From Streptomyces canus (GTDB lineage Bacteria; Actinomycetota; Actinomycetes; Streptomycetales; Streptomycetaceae), in the NCBI RefSeq assembly GCF_041435015.1, contig NZ_CP107989.1:7316001-7380000 (forward strand): a stretch of DNA of 64,000 bases. Direction: 5' to 3'. Below are positions 33,831 through 41,686 of this stretch, in pieces. Below the pieces are notes generated by a model. It made no database searches, was not told where the DNA came from, and worked only from the letters and a program-made list of their open reading frames with translations. Every line of letters begins with the position of its first letter. Position 1 is the stretch's first letter. The translations under genes and the position numbers were made by a program.

Positions 33831-34026
33831 CGTCACCCACGTCACCAGCCACCCCAACCCGGTCGCTGGCCAGCAGTTACGACCGTGACGCAGACGGCCC
33901 GACCCAGCGTCACGGCCCGTCATCCGCGTCACAGGTGACAGAACCCCGCCCCGCCCTGTGACACGTCCCGAACTGCCCGCGTCACCGCATAACCGCAGGT
34001 CGGAGCCGCAAATGACGGGCGTGACG
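33831..34026. repeat. Iteron-like CGTCAC repeats, candidate replication or control site
   Basis: CGTCAC occurs at 33831, 33840, 33908, 33927 and 33980, and its complement GTGACG at 33885 and 34021. GTGACA variants lie at 33935 and 33958. This makes seven exact copies in 196 bp of non-coding DNA between the replicase operon and xis. An A/T-containing tract with a run of T (33801-33820) adjoins it. The position suits an origin or an Xis/Rep binding region. The remaining spacer (33653-34028) shows no gene. Confidence 0.55.
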
Positions 34027-34028
34027 CG

Positions 34029-34322
34029 ATGACGCAGAAATCCGAACCTCGGACAGAAGCGCCATGTCCCCCTGGAGTCCCGATGGAAAAGCCGACGGCC
34101 CCTGGGCCCCTCGCCTCTCTCCGAGGCGGCCTCCCGGACCGGTACCTCACCCCTGACGACATCGCCGAGATGTTCGGCGTGCCACTCGAAACCGTCTACC
34201 AGTGGCGCAGGAAGCGCACTGGACCGCCCGGCTTCCGGATCGGCAAGCACCTTCGCTACGACCCGGCCGACGTGCGCACCTACGTCAGCCAGCGCAAGAG
34301 CGCATGCCAGGGCGCCGCATAG
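34029..34322 (+). CDS. xis: Excisionase / MerR-like HTH protein
   Basis: 97 aa. The C-terminal 60 residues are a HTH_17-type domain (YLTPDDIAEMFGVPLETVYQ, then WRRKRTGPPGFRIGKHLRYD, PADVRTYV), as in excisionases of actinomycete elements. The first 18 residues are polar and poorly conserved-looking, so ATG 34083 is a possible later start. It sits just upstream of int, as usual. It would bind the att region and direct excision. Confidence 0.85.
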   Translation: MTQKSEPRTEAPCPPGVPMEKPTAPGPLASLRGGLPDRYLTPDDIAEMFGVPLETVYQWRRKRTGPPGFRIGKHLRYDPADVRTYVSQRKSACQGAA

Positions 34323-34334
34323 CCAACCACCCCA

Positions 34335-34370
34335 CAGCAGGGAGAGCCGCGCTGGCGGCTCTCCCTGCTG
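34335..34370 (+). terminator. Strong hairpin between xis and int
   Basis: CAGCAGGGAGAGCCGC (34335-34350) pairs perfectly over 16 bp with 34355-34370 around loop GCTG. It ends 23 nt before the int start, so int is either uncoupled from xis transcription or attenuated by it. Confidence 0.8.
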
Positions 34371-34393
34371 CATGTCGAAAGGACCGCCGCCGT

Positions 34394-35659
34394 ATGGCTG
34401 GCCACATCCAAGACCGTTGGTACAAGACCGAGACGGCACCCAATGGCAAGACGATCAGGGAAAGGACAGACCGATACGGGACGGGCTTGCGCTACCGCGC
34501 CCGCTACGTCGCGCCGGATGGGACCGAACGCAGCAAGTCTTTCCCGGACAAGCAGAAGCGACTTGCGGAAGCATGGCTGAGCCAGATTGCGGCTGACATG
34601 ACCCGTGGTCAGTACGTTGACCCATCTTCCGGCAAGGTCACGTTCAAGGAGTTCGCCACTCAGTGGCTGGCATCCCAGACCACGGACCCTTCGACCATCG
34701 TGAACATGGAGCTGAGGTTCCGGCTGCACGCCTTCCCCTACATCGGCTCACGCTCTCTGAGCGCATTCCAACCTGCCCATATCCGCACGTGGGCTCGGGC
34801 CCTCGCGGATTCCGGGATGGCAGCGTCGTATCAGCGGACGGTCTTCGCGAATGTCTCCGCTGTGTTCGGTGCAGCCGTGGACGACGGCATTCTGGCCCGG
34901 AACCCCTGCCGCGCAGGTTCTGTGCGGGCCCCCAAGCTGGATCGGCGGAAGCTCAAGCCGTGGACGCGGGATCGGGTGGTTGCTGTCCGGGGCGGACTTC
35001 CGAGTCAGTACGCGCCGGTTGTCGACCTCGGTGCCGGATGCGGCTTGCGGCAAGGCGAGATCTTCGGGCTCGCGGTCGACGAAGTCGACTTCGTCGGGGG
35101 AGCGGTGCACGTCATGCGGCAGGTCAAGCTGATCGGTCCACAGATGGTGTTCGCCCCGCCCAAGGGCGGCAAGTTGCGAGACGTGCCGCTGCCCGACGTG
35201 GTGTCGGATGCGCTTGCCGCCCACATCACCTGCCGGCCCCCTATCGACGTCACTCTGCCGTGGAAGACCCCGGACGGCCCGCCGGTCACAGCGAAATTGT
35301 TGTTCTACTCCCGGGAGCGTAAGGCGCTGAACAGGAACTACTTCAACATGTACCTGTGGAAGCCCGCCCTGATTGCTGCCGGCGTCATCCCGGAACGGGT
35401 GCCGGGGGAGCGATTCAAACCGTCGCGTGAGCACGGCATGCACGCCTTGCGGCACTACTACGCGTCGGTCCTGCTGGACTCGGGAGAGAACATCAAGGCC
35501 TTGGCCGAGTACCTCGGTCACTCCGACCCGGGATTCACGCTCCGGACGTACACGCACCTGATGCCGAACAGTCAGGACCGTGCCCGTAGGGCCATCAACG
35601 CCGCGTTCGACGTACCGGATGCGGACACCGGTCGGCGGCGAGCCGATGCGCTGACCTGA
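34394..35659 (+). CDS. int: Tyrosine recombinase integrase
   Basis: 421 aa from ATG 34394. It has an N-terminal arm-binding region, an SAM-like core-binding domain (FKEFATQWLASQTTDPSTIV) and the catalytic domain. Catalytic residues are Arg in GCGLRQGEIFGL, Lys/beta-hairpin in PPKGGKLRDVPL, His-x-x-Arg in MHALRHYYASVL, His in LGHSDPGFTL and the nucleophile Tyr in RTYTHLMPN. It catalyses integration and excision at the 14-bp core repeated at both ends of the element. The gene ends 150 bp from attR and is convergent with glnA. Confidence 0.95.
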   Translation: MAGHIQDRWYKTETAPNGKTIRERTDRYGTGLRYRARYVAPDGTERSKSFPDKQKRLAEAWLSQIAADMTRGQYVDPSSGKVTFKEFATQWLASQTTDPSTIVNMELRFRLHAFPYIGSRSLSAFQPAHIRTWARALADSGMAASYQRTVFANVSAVFGAAVDDGILARNPCRAGSVRAPKLDRRKLKPWTRDRVVAVRGGLPSQYAPVVDLGAGCGLRQGEIFGLAVDEVDFVGGAVHVMRQVKLIGPQMVFAPPKGGKLRDVPLPDVVSDALAAHITCRPPIDVTLPWKTPDGPPVTAKLLFYSRERKALNRNYFNMYLWKPALIAAGVIPERVPGERFKPSREHGMHALRHYYASVLLDSGENIKALAEYLGHSDPGFTLRTYTHLMPNSQDRARRAINAAFDVPDADTGRRRADALT

Positions 35660-35714
35660 GCGGCCGGCGGGGGCCGTAGCTGTCGACAGCCGCTCGCGGT
35701 GGGGGCCCGAAACA

Positions 35715-35762
35715 GGCCGTCGGCCGTGCCCTTCCACTGGAGGAAGAACACGGCCGACGGCC
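35715..35762. terminator. Bidirectional hairpin between int and glnA
   Basis: GGCCGTCGGCCGTG (35715-35728) pairs perfectly with CACGGCCGACGGCC (35749-35762). A smaller hairpin GAGCGG-AAAA-CCGCTC (35779-35794) is closer to glnA. Both lie inside the element and could now terminate glnA as well as int. Confidence 0.65.
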
Positions 35763-35774
35763 CACACACGGCCC
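35757..35774 (+). repeat. Element-end repeat, right copy
   Basis: ACGGCCCACACACGGCCC, one mismatch from the copy at 20851-20868, in the same orientation. It overlaps the right arm of the int/glnA hairpin. Possible arm-type recombinase site. Confidence 0.5.
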
Positions 35775-35808
35775 AGGGGAGCGGAAAACCGCTCTGACCT
35801 GGGGCGAT

Positions 35809-35822
35809 ATCACACGTCGAAG
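35809..35822. repeat. attR core within the glnA 3' end
   Basis: ATCACACGTCGAAG is identical to attL at 20729-20742. On the glnA strand it contains the last codons (Phe-Asp-Val) and the TGA stop, so the integrated element leaves the coding sequence unchanged. Confidence 0.82.
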
Positions 35823-37219
35823 TACAGCTCGAACTCGTGCGGGTGCGGACGCAGCTGGAGCGGGGCGATCTCGTTCGTCCGCTTGAAGTCGATCCACGTC
35901 TCGATCAGGTCCGGCGTGAAGACGTCGCCCTGGAGGAGGAACTCGTGGTCGGCCTCGAGGCGGTCGAGGACGGCCGGGAGGGAGGTCGGGACCTGGGCGA
36001 CGTTCGCGTGCTCCTCGGGAGCCAGCTCGTAGAGGTCCTTGTCGATCGGCTCGGCCGGCTCGATCTTGTTCTTGATGCCGTCCAGGCCCGCGAGGAGCAG
36101 GGCCGAGAAGGCGAGGTACGGGTTGCCGGAGGAGTCGGGCGCGCGGAACTCGACGCGCTTGGCCTTCGGGTTGGAGCCCGTGATCGGGATACGCATGGCC
36201 GCGGAGCGGTTGCGCTGCGAGTACACCAGGTTGATCGGCGCCTCGAAGCCCGGCACCAGACGGTGGTAGGAGTTCACCGTCGGGTTGGTGAAGGCCAGCA
36301 GCGACGGGGCGTGCTTGAGGATGCCGCCGATGTAGTAGCGGGCGGTGTCCGACAGGCCCGCGTAACCGGCCTCGTCGTAGAAGAGCGGCTGGCCGCCCGT
36401 CCACAGCGACTGGTGGACGTGCATGCCCGAGCCGTTGTCACCGAAGATCGGCTTCGGCATGAAGGTCGCGGTCTTGCCGTTGCGCCAGGCGACGTTCTTC
36501 ACGATGTACTTGAAGAGCTGGAGGTCGTCGGCCGCGGCGAGCAGCGTGTTGAACTTGTAGTTGATCTCGGCCTGGCCGGCGGTGCCCACCTCGTGGTGCT
36601 GGCGCTCCACCTGGAGGCCGGACTTGGCCAGCTCGAGGGAGATCTCGGCACGCAGGTCGGCGAAGTGGTCGACCGGCGGGACCGGGAAGTAGCCGCCCTT
36701 GTAGCGGACCTTGTAACCGCGGTTGTCCTCCACCGCACCGGTGTTCCAGGCGCCCGCCTCGGAGTCGATGTGGTAGAAGGACTCGTTCGACGAGGTGGCG
36801 AAGCGCACGCTGTCGAACACGTAGAACTCGGCCTCGGGGCCGAAGTACGCGGTGTCGGCGATACCGGTGGAGGCGAGGTAGGCCTCGGCCTTCTTCGCCA
36901 CGTTCCGCGGGTCACGGCTGTACTGCTCGCCGGTGATCGGGTCGTGGATGAAGAAGTTGATGTTCAGCGTCTTGTCGCGGCGGAAGGAGTCGACCCGGGC
37001 GGTCGACAGGTCCGCGCGCAGCGCCATGTCGGACTCGTGGATGGCCTGGAAGCCACGGATCGACGAGCCGTCGAACGCGAGCTCCTCGTCCGGGTCGAAC
37101 GCCTCGACGGGCAGCGTGAAGTGCTGCATGACGCCCGGCAGGTCGCAGAAGCGGACGTCGACGAACTTGACGTCCTCGTCCGCGATGAACTTCTTGGCCT
37201 CGTCGGCGTTCTGGAACAT
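35810..37219 (-). CDS. glnA: Glutamine synthetase type I
   Basis: The 469-aa enzyme is dodecameric-type GSI. ATG 37219 follows GGAGGAGCTGG. Signatures are [10 protein letters not shown], the metal ligands in [23 protein letters not shown] (ATP/glutamate region), [13 protein letters not shown] and NRSAAMRIP. The adenylylation Tyr is in [10 protein letters not shown], so it is probably controlled by GlnE besides GlnR. It is the main ammonium-assimilating enzyme. Its last codons form the right attachment site of the integrated element, and the reading frame is intact. Confidence 0.97.
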   Translation of the reverse strand: MFQNADEAKKFIADEDVKFVDVRFCDLPGVMQHFTLPVEAFDPDEELAFDGSSIRGFQAIHESDMALRADLSTARVDSFRRDKTLNINFFIHDPITGEQYSRDPRNVAKKAEAYLASTGIADTAYFGPEAEFYVFDSVRFATSSNESFYHIDSEAGAWNTGAVEDNRGYKVRYKGGYFPVPPVDHFADLRAEISLELAKSGLQVERQHHEVGTAGQAEINYKFNTLLAAADDLQLFKYIVKNVAWRNGKTATFMPKPIFGDNGSGMHVHQSLWTGGQPLFYDEAGYAGLSDTARYYIGGILKHAPSLLAFTNPTVNSYHRLVPGFEAPINLVYSQRNRSAAMRIPITGSNPKAKRVEFRAPDSSGNPYLAFSALLLAGLDGIKNKIEPAEPIDKDLYELAPEEHANVAQVPTSLPAVLDRLEADHEFLLQGDVFTPDLIETWIDFKRTNEIAPLQLRPHPHEFELYFDV

Positions 37220-37318
37220 CCAGCTCCTCCTACTCCCGACCGTTCCTGGACCGGGGTGGTAGTTCGTTCGTGCGGCCAGTGCGGTGGCACACGCTGTCCA
37301 CGACCCTAGGGACGGGTG

Positions 37319-37356
37319 GTTTCTCGGGCGTGACCCATTTGTTTCGCACAAGTTAA
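37319..37356 (-). promoter_or_regulatory. GlnR operator upstream of glnA
   Basis: On the glnA strand the sequence reads TTAAC-n6-GAAAC-n6-GTCAC-n6-GAAAC. This is a near-perfect match to the actinomycete GlnR consensus of two a/b half-site pairs. It lies about 100 bp upstream of the glnA start and supports nitrogen-dependent control. Confidence 0.85.
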
Positions 37357-37419
37357 CCGGACATCGTGGGTCCCGCCCCACCTGTCCGTATCCCGAAACG
37401 CTGGCAGTACCGTGGACGC

Positions 37420-37890
37420 GTGGACAAGAGGGATGCAATCGGATCGTGGCTCTCGGGCCCCCGCGCGGCCGCCGAGGACGCCGGTGTCGACTTCGGATAC
37501 CGCGGACAACAGCTCGGCCTGCCGGAGGAGGGGCCGGGCTCGATCGCCCGCCCCGGACGGCGGCTGGGCGCACTCGCCGTGGACTGGGCGATGAGTGTCC
37601 TGATTGCATCCCAGTTGATCACTCAGAGCTACGGCGGCCCCTCGACCTCGAACTGGGCGCTGCTGGTCTTCTTCGTGATGGGCCTTCTCACCGTCGGCAC
37701 CATCGGCTTCACCCCGGGCAAGCGACTCTTCGGCCTGCGGGTGATCGCCCTCGACACCGGTCGCGTGAACCCGGCGCGCGCCCTCCTGCGCACGTTCCTG
37801 CTCTGCCTCGCCGTCCCGGCCCTGATCTGGGACCGCGACGGCAGGGGCCTGCACGACCGGTTGGCGAAGACCGTGGAAGTACGTATCTGA
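37420..37890 (+). CDS. RDD family membrane protein
   Basis: 156 aa from GTG 37420. An N-terminal cytoplasmic stretch precedes the RDD domain. The first helix carries the Arg-Asp signature ([20 protein letters not shown]), followed by [19 protein letters not shown]. The conserved [12 protein letters not shown] loop and a last segment ([20 protein letters not shown]) ending in LHDRLAKT complete it. RDD proteins are proposed ion or solute transporters. It is divergent from glnA across the GlnR box, but there is no evidence that GlnR controls it. Confidence 0.85.
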   Translation: MDKRDAIGSWLSGPRAAAEDAGVDFGYRGQQLGLPEEGPGSIARPGRRLGALAVDWAMSVLIASQLITQSYGGPSTSNWALLVFFVMGLLTVGTIGFTPGKRLFGLRVIALDTGRVNPARALLRTFLLCLAVPALIWDRDGRGLHDRLAKTVEVRI

Positions 37891-37911
37891 AGACCTTGGA
37901 CGTACGTATGC

Positions 37912-37943
37912 GACGAGGTCCCTCTCTGAAGAGAGGCCTCGTC
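37912..37943 (+). terminator. Terminator after the RDD gene
   Basis: GACGAGG-tc-CCTCTC and GAGAGG-c-CTCGTC form an interrupted stem around TGAA, followed by TTTG, 21 nt after the RDD stop. Confidence 0.7.
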
Positions 37944-37989
37944 TTTGTCGCGTCCTGACGCTGCCCTTGTCTGGCCGGCACCGTCACCG

Positions 37990-38269
37990 CGCCGCAGCTG
38001 GGGTCAGGTGCTGGACGCCCAGAAGCTCGACGTGAACCTCGGGACCTACGGCATCACTTTCCCCGTCCTGCAGTACCGCGGGCCCTCGACGAGGTCATCC
38101 CCACCGCCACCGAGGACGCCGTCCGCACCGCCTACTGCGCCGCGGGCGTGCGGACCGGCTGGAAGATCTACGCCGGCGACCATCCCTCGCCGACAACCAG
38201 GCCGTCGGCGACGTCGTCTCCTGGCTCGGCGACCGGTTCGCGGGCAGGCCCGTCCGGAGCGACTGCTGA
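37990..38269 (+). pseudogene. Decayed secreted lipase (LIP family), C-terminal remnant
   Basis: Three successive frames together spell the C-terminal part of an actinobacterial secretory lipase. WGQVLDAQKLDVNLGTYGIT and FPVLQYRG come first. After a frameshift comes DEVIPTATEDAVRTAYCAAG with VRTGWKIYAGDH (Asp and His of the triad region). After a second shift comes LADNQAVGDVVSWLGDRFAG, ending in RPVRSDC and a TGA. The nucleophile part is absent. So the gene has lost its 5' end and carries at least two indels. The identification is by pattern memory of the family. Confidence 0.7.
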
Positions 38270-38274
38270 TCCAC

Positions 38275-38323
38275 TACGAGGAGGGGGGCGCCCGGTGTCA
38301 CACCGGGCGCCCCCCTCCTCGTA
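38275..38323. terminator. 23-bp perfect hairpin, bidirectional terminator
   Basis: TACGAGGAGGGGGGCGCCCGGTG (38275-38297; 23 bp) pairs without mismatch with 38301-38323 around a 3-nt loop. It serves the DUF4191 gene on the minus strand and the lipase remnant on the plus strand. Confidence 0.85.
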
Positions 38324-38332
38324 CGAGAGGAT

Positions 38333-39034
38333 TCAGCGGGCCTTGGGCCCGCCCTTCGGGAGCTTCATGCCCTTGGGCATGGGGCCCTTCGGCAACGGCA
38401 TGTTGCTCATCAGGTCGCCCATCGCCCGCAAGCGGTCGGTCGTGGCCGTCACCTGGGGGCCGGTCAGCACGCGCGGCAGCTTGAGCATGGTGGTCCGCAC
38501 CTTCTTGAGGGGGACCTGGCCCTCGCCCGTGCCGACGAGGATGTCGTGCACCGGCACATCCGCGACGATACGGTTCATCTTCTTCTTCTCGGCGGCCAGC
38601 AGGCCCTTGACCCGGTTCGGGTTGCCCTCGGCGACCAGGACGATGCCGGCCTTGCCGACAGCCCGGTGCACCACGTCCTGACTGCGGTTCATCGCCACCG
38701 CGGGGGTCGTCGTCCAGCCCCGGCCGATGTTGTCCAGCACGGCCGCCGCGGCGCCCGGCTGACCCTCCATCTGCCCGAACGCGGCCCGCTCGGCCCGGCG
38801 TCCGAAGATGATCGCCGTCCCGAGGAAGGCGAGCAGGAAGCCCAGGATGCCGAGGTAGACCGGATGACCGATCAGGAAACCGATCGCGAGAAAGACACCG
38901 AGGATGAGGATGAAGACACCCGCGAGTACCAGGCCGATCTTCTTGTCGGCCTTGCGGGTCATCTTGTACGTCAGGGCGATCTGCTTCAGTCGCCCGGGGT
39001 TCGCGGCATCCGCCGCACTGTCACTTCTCGCCAT
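38333..39034 (-). CDS. DUF4191 membrane protein
   Basis: 233 aa with two adjacent membrane helices near the N-terminus (IGLVLAGVFILILGVFLAIG and YLGILGFLLAFLGTAIIFG). The cytoplasmic domain includes MEGQPGAAAAVLDNIGRGWT, a mixed alpha/beta core (AGIVLVAEGNPNRVKGLLAA), and a Pro/Lys/Met-rich tail (MPLPKGPMPKGMKLPKG). This is the DUF4191 pattern, regularly found beside lipA in Streptomyces. Function unknown. Confidence 0.85.
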   Translation of the reverse strand: MARSDSAADAANPGRLKQIALTYKMTRKADKKIGLVLAGVFILILGVFLAIGFLIGHPVYLGILGFLLAFLGTAIIFGRRAERAAFGQMEGQPGAAAAVLDNIGRGWTTTPAVAMNRSQDVVHRAVGKAGIVLVAEGNPNRVKGLLAAEKKKMNRIVADVPVHDILVGTGEGQVPLKKVRTTMLKLPRVLTGPQVTATTDRLRAMGDLMSNMPLPKGPMPKGMKLPKGGPKAR

Positions 39035-39099
39035 GCCCCGAAGTCTACGTGGCCCCGCAGGCGCCTACGACGGCAGTGTCCACCGTCGAAGGGAAGGAT

Positions 39100-39312
39100 T
39101 CAGGAGCGGGCGGTGACCGTCCCGGTGAGCGTCTGCTCCAGGACACGCTGCGCCTCGACCCTGTCCTTGGCGCGGCGGCGGTCCTCCAGGACGGACGTCC
39201 AGGCGTTACGGCGGGCGGTCCGCTGACCGCTGCTCATGAGCACGGACTCGACGGCACGGAGTGCATCGGTGAACGACGGGATGGCGGTGGCGCGAACCGG
39301 CGCGGCCTGCAT
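39100..39312 (-). CDS. Conserved small helical protein
   Basis: 70 aa from ATG 39312, with GAGGGGG upstream. It has a basic, helical C-terminal half (RRNAWTSVLEDRRRAKDRVE, AQRVLEQTL) and no membrane segment. Located between DUF4191 and lipA in a chromosomal segment that seems conserved in Streptomyces. I do not recognise a function. About 290 bp separate it from lipA; that spacer holds only an imperfect GACGCGG...CCGCGTC hairpin (39451-39500). Confidence 0.6.
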   Translation of the reverse strand: MQAAPVRATAIPSFTDALRAVESVLMSSGQRTARRNAWTSVLEDRRRAKDRVEAQRVLEQTLTGTVTARS

Positions 39313-39602
39313 GATGGGGGTCCCCCTCGGGAGTGGGCGCTCTGGTGAGTGGTGCACGGGCTGTACAGCCAGGGTCACTGAATGGTGTTACCAGGGCGTG
39401 ACCGACCGGTCAAACACCCATGAAGCCTGGATGTGCCGCCCGAAAACACGGACGCGGCCCCGATGACCCCCCTATCTGCGGGGATGTCCGGGACCGCGTC
39501 AATCGGCCACTACCGAGGGGTAGTTGCTTGTGCTCGGATTCACACGTTTGGGGTGGCACTCCGTGCCATCCAGAGATGCTCAGGGCAGAGCTCAGGCAGT
39601 GC

Positions 39603-40568
39603 TCAGACGGCCTGCGAAGCGACGTAGGAACCGCGCTTCTCGACCGCCATCTGGTAGAGCCGGCCCGCCCGGTAGGAGGACCGGACGAGGGGTCCGGACA
39701 TCACACCGGAGAAGCCGATCTGCTCGGCCTCGTCCTTCAGCTCCACGAACTCCTGCGGCTTGACCCAGCGTTCCACGGGGTGGTGGCGCACGGACGGGCG
39801 CAGGTACTGGGTGATGGTGACGAGCTCGCAGCCGGCGTCGTGCAGCTGCTGGAGCGCCTCGCTGACCTCCTCGCGGGTCTCGCCCATGCCGAGGATCAGG
39901 TTGGACTTGGTCACCAGGCCGAAGTCGCGGGCCTCGGTGATGACCTTCAGGGAGCGCTCGTAGCGGAAGCCGGGGCGGATGCGCTTGAAGATCCGGGGGA
40001 CCGTCTCGACATTGTGCGCGAAGACCTCGGGGCGGGACTCGAAGACCTGCTGGAGCAGCTCCGGCACGGCGTTGAAGTCCGGGGCCAGCAGCTCGACCTT
40101 GGTGCGGCCGGCCTCACGGCCCGCGGTCTGCTCGTGGATCTGCCGGACCGTCTCCGCGTACAGCCACGCGCCGCCGTCCTCCAGGTCGTCACGGGCGACG
40201 CCGGTGATGGTGGCGTAGTTCAGGTCCATGGTGACCACGGACTCGCCGACGCGGCGCGGCTCGTCACGGTCCAGCGCCTCGGGCTTGCCGGTGTCGATCT
40301 GGCAGAAGTCGCAACGCCGGGTGCACTGGTCGCCGCCGATGAGGAAGGTCGCCTCGCGGTCCTCCCAGCACTCGTAGATGTTGGGACAGCCGGCTTCTTG
40401 GCAGACCGTGTGCAGGCCCTCGCTCTTCACGAGTTTCTGCATCGCGGTGTACTCGGGACCCATTTTCGCCCGGGTCTTGATCCACTCGGGCTTGCGCTCG
40501 ATGGGGGTCTGAGCGTTGCGGACCTCCAGGCGCAGCATCTTGCGTCCGTCGGGGGCGACTGCGGACAC
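39603..40568 (-). CDS. lipA: Lipoyl synthase (radical SAM)
   Basis: 321 aa, GTG start after GGGAG. It inserts two sulfurs at C6 and C8 of protein-bound octanoyl groups. Two iron-sulfur sites are visible: the auxiliary cluster cysteines in [15 protein letters not shown] and the radical-SAM CxxxCxxC in [11 protein letters not shown]. The C-terminal RSSY motif that ligates the auxiliary cluster is in LVRSSYRAG. It lies downstream of lipB in the same direction with a 74-bp gap. The targets, the lipoyl domains of the E2 at 57041-58843, are in this window. Confidence 0.97.
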   Translation of the reverse strand: MSAVAPDGRKMLRLEVRNAQTPIERKPEWIKTRAKMGPEYTAMQKLVKSEGLHTVCQEAGCPNIYECWEDREATFLIGGDQCTRRCDFCQIDTGKPEALDRDEPRRVGESVVTMDLNYATITGVARDDLEDGGAWLYAETVRQIHEQTAGREAGRTKVELLAPDFNAVPELLQQVFESRPEVFAHNVETVPRIFKRIRPGFRYERSLKVITEARDFGLVTKSNLILGMGETREEVSEALQQLHDAGCELVTITQYLRPSVRHHPVERWVKPQEFVELKDEAEQIGFSGVMSGPLVRSSYRAGRLYQMAVEKRGSYVASQAV

Positions 40569-40642
40569 GACCGGCTCCCTAGCGTTTGATTCTTCGGCGT
40601 GCTCAAGGGTACGCCCGTGGATTTGAAAGCCCGAGGCGGTGT

Positions 40643-41443
40643 TCAGGCTGCCGGTGTCTTCTCGATCACTCTCGGCTTCAGTTCCGCGTTCTCGAGTACG
40701 TCCTTCAGATGCCGCTCGACGACCGGCAGGACCTCGTCGATGGTCACGTCCCGGCCGAGCTCGCCCGCGAGGGAGGCGACCCCCGCGTCACGGATGCCGC
40801 AGGGGATGATCCGGTCGAACCACTTGTTGTCCGGGTTCACGTTGAACGAGAAGCCGTGCATGGTGACGCCCTTGGCGACGCGGATGCCGATCGCCGCGAT
40901 CTTGCGGTCCTCGCGCCGCTGGCCCGCGTTGGACGGGGCGTACTCCGGGCCGTTCATGCGCGGGTCGAACTCCTCGTCCGTGAGCCGGGGGTCGAAGTCC
41001 AGGGAGAGGCCCCCGATCTTCGGACGCCGCTCGACCGGATCGCCGAGCACCCATACGCCGCTGCGGCCCTCGACCCGGGTCGTCTCGAGCCCGTACTCCG
41101 CGCACGTGCGGATCAGGGCCTCCTCCAGGCGCCGTACATGCGCCACCACGTCCACCGGACGCGGGAGCTTCTGGATCGGGTAGCCCACCAGCTGGCCCGG
41201 ACCGTGCCAGGTGATCTTGCCGCCGCGATCGACGTCGATCACCGGGGTGCCGTCGAGCGGCCGCTCGTTGTCCGCGGTGCGCCGGCCCGCCGTATACACA
41301 GGGGGGTGTTCGAGCAGCAGGACGGTGTCGGGGATCTCGTCCTCGAACCGCGCCGCGTGCACCCGGCGCTGCTCGTCCCACGCCTCCTGGTACTCGACCG
41401 CGTCCGTACCGAAGCCCATACGGACGAACCGCAACCCACTCAC
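40643..41443 (-). CDS. lipB: Octanoyl-[ACP]:protein octanoyltransferase
   Basis: About 266 aa from GTG 41443, with GGGAGG 8 nt upstream; a longer frame has no ribosome site. LipB moves octanoyl groups from acyl carrier protein to lipoyl domains. Seen are the [14 protein letters not shown] motif, [14 protein letters not shown], the Lys in [11 protein letters not shown] and the catalytic Cys in IIPCGI. An actinobacterial insertion ([20 protein letters not shown]) lies between them. Operon with lipA. Confidence 0.95.
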   Translation of the reverse strand: MSGLRFVRMGFGTDAVEYQEAWDEQRRVHAARFEDEIPDTVLLLEHPPVYTAGRRTADNERPLDGTPVIDVDRGGKITWHGPGQLVGYPIQKLPRPVDVVAHVRRLEEALIRTCAEYGLETTRVEGRSGVWVLGDPVERRPKIGGLSLDFDPRLTDEEFDPRMNGPEYAPSNAGQRREDRKIAAIGIRVAKGVTMHGFSFNVNPDNKWFDRIIPCGIRDAGVASLAGELGRDVTIDEVLPVVERHLKDVLENAELKPRVIEKTPAA

Positions 41444-41686
41444 GGCAAGCGCCTCCCTAGAAGGTCGTAAGGCACGAAGGGTGCCCACGCCACTGTACGT
41501 CCGGCCCGCGGGCGTCAGCTCCGGGGTCAATCCTCACACGATCGGATGAACGAACGTCGAAGTGTGCGATCGTCTGCTCACTCTCCGCTACATTCGCCGT
41601 TCGCACAGGCCATAAGGGCTGCTCACAGGCAATCCGGGCACCACGTGACCACGTGACAGCCCGAAAGGCAGGAGACCGCACCGCAG

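Larger units (their letters stand above)
20729..35822. mobile_element. Actinomycete integrative and conjugative element (AICE) in the 3' end of glnA
   Basis: The element is bounded by 14-bp direct repeats. Its genes, from right to left, are a tyrosine integrase, an excisionase, a prim-pol type replicase with helicase, a methyltransferase, accessory genes, a single TraB/FtsK translocase for double-stranded DNA transfer, DUF2637 and other AICE-typical small proteins, and a left-end cargo. Such elements excise, replicate by a rolling-circle or prim-pol mechanism and transfer between hyphae. No korSA/pra-type regulator or nudix gene is seen. Cargo (about 20885-24404) runs opposite to the core genes. 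The RT and DUF3800 part is plainly A/T-richer than the rest. Confidence 0.92.
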
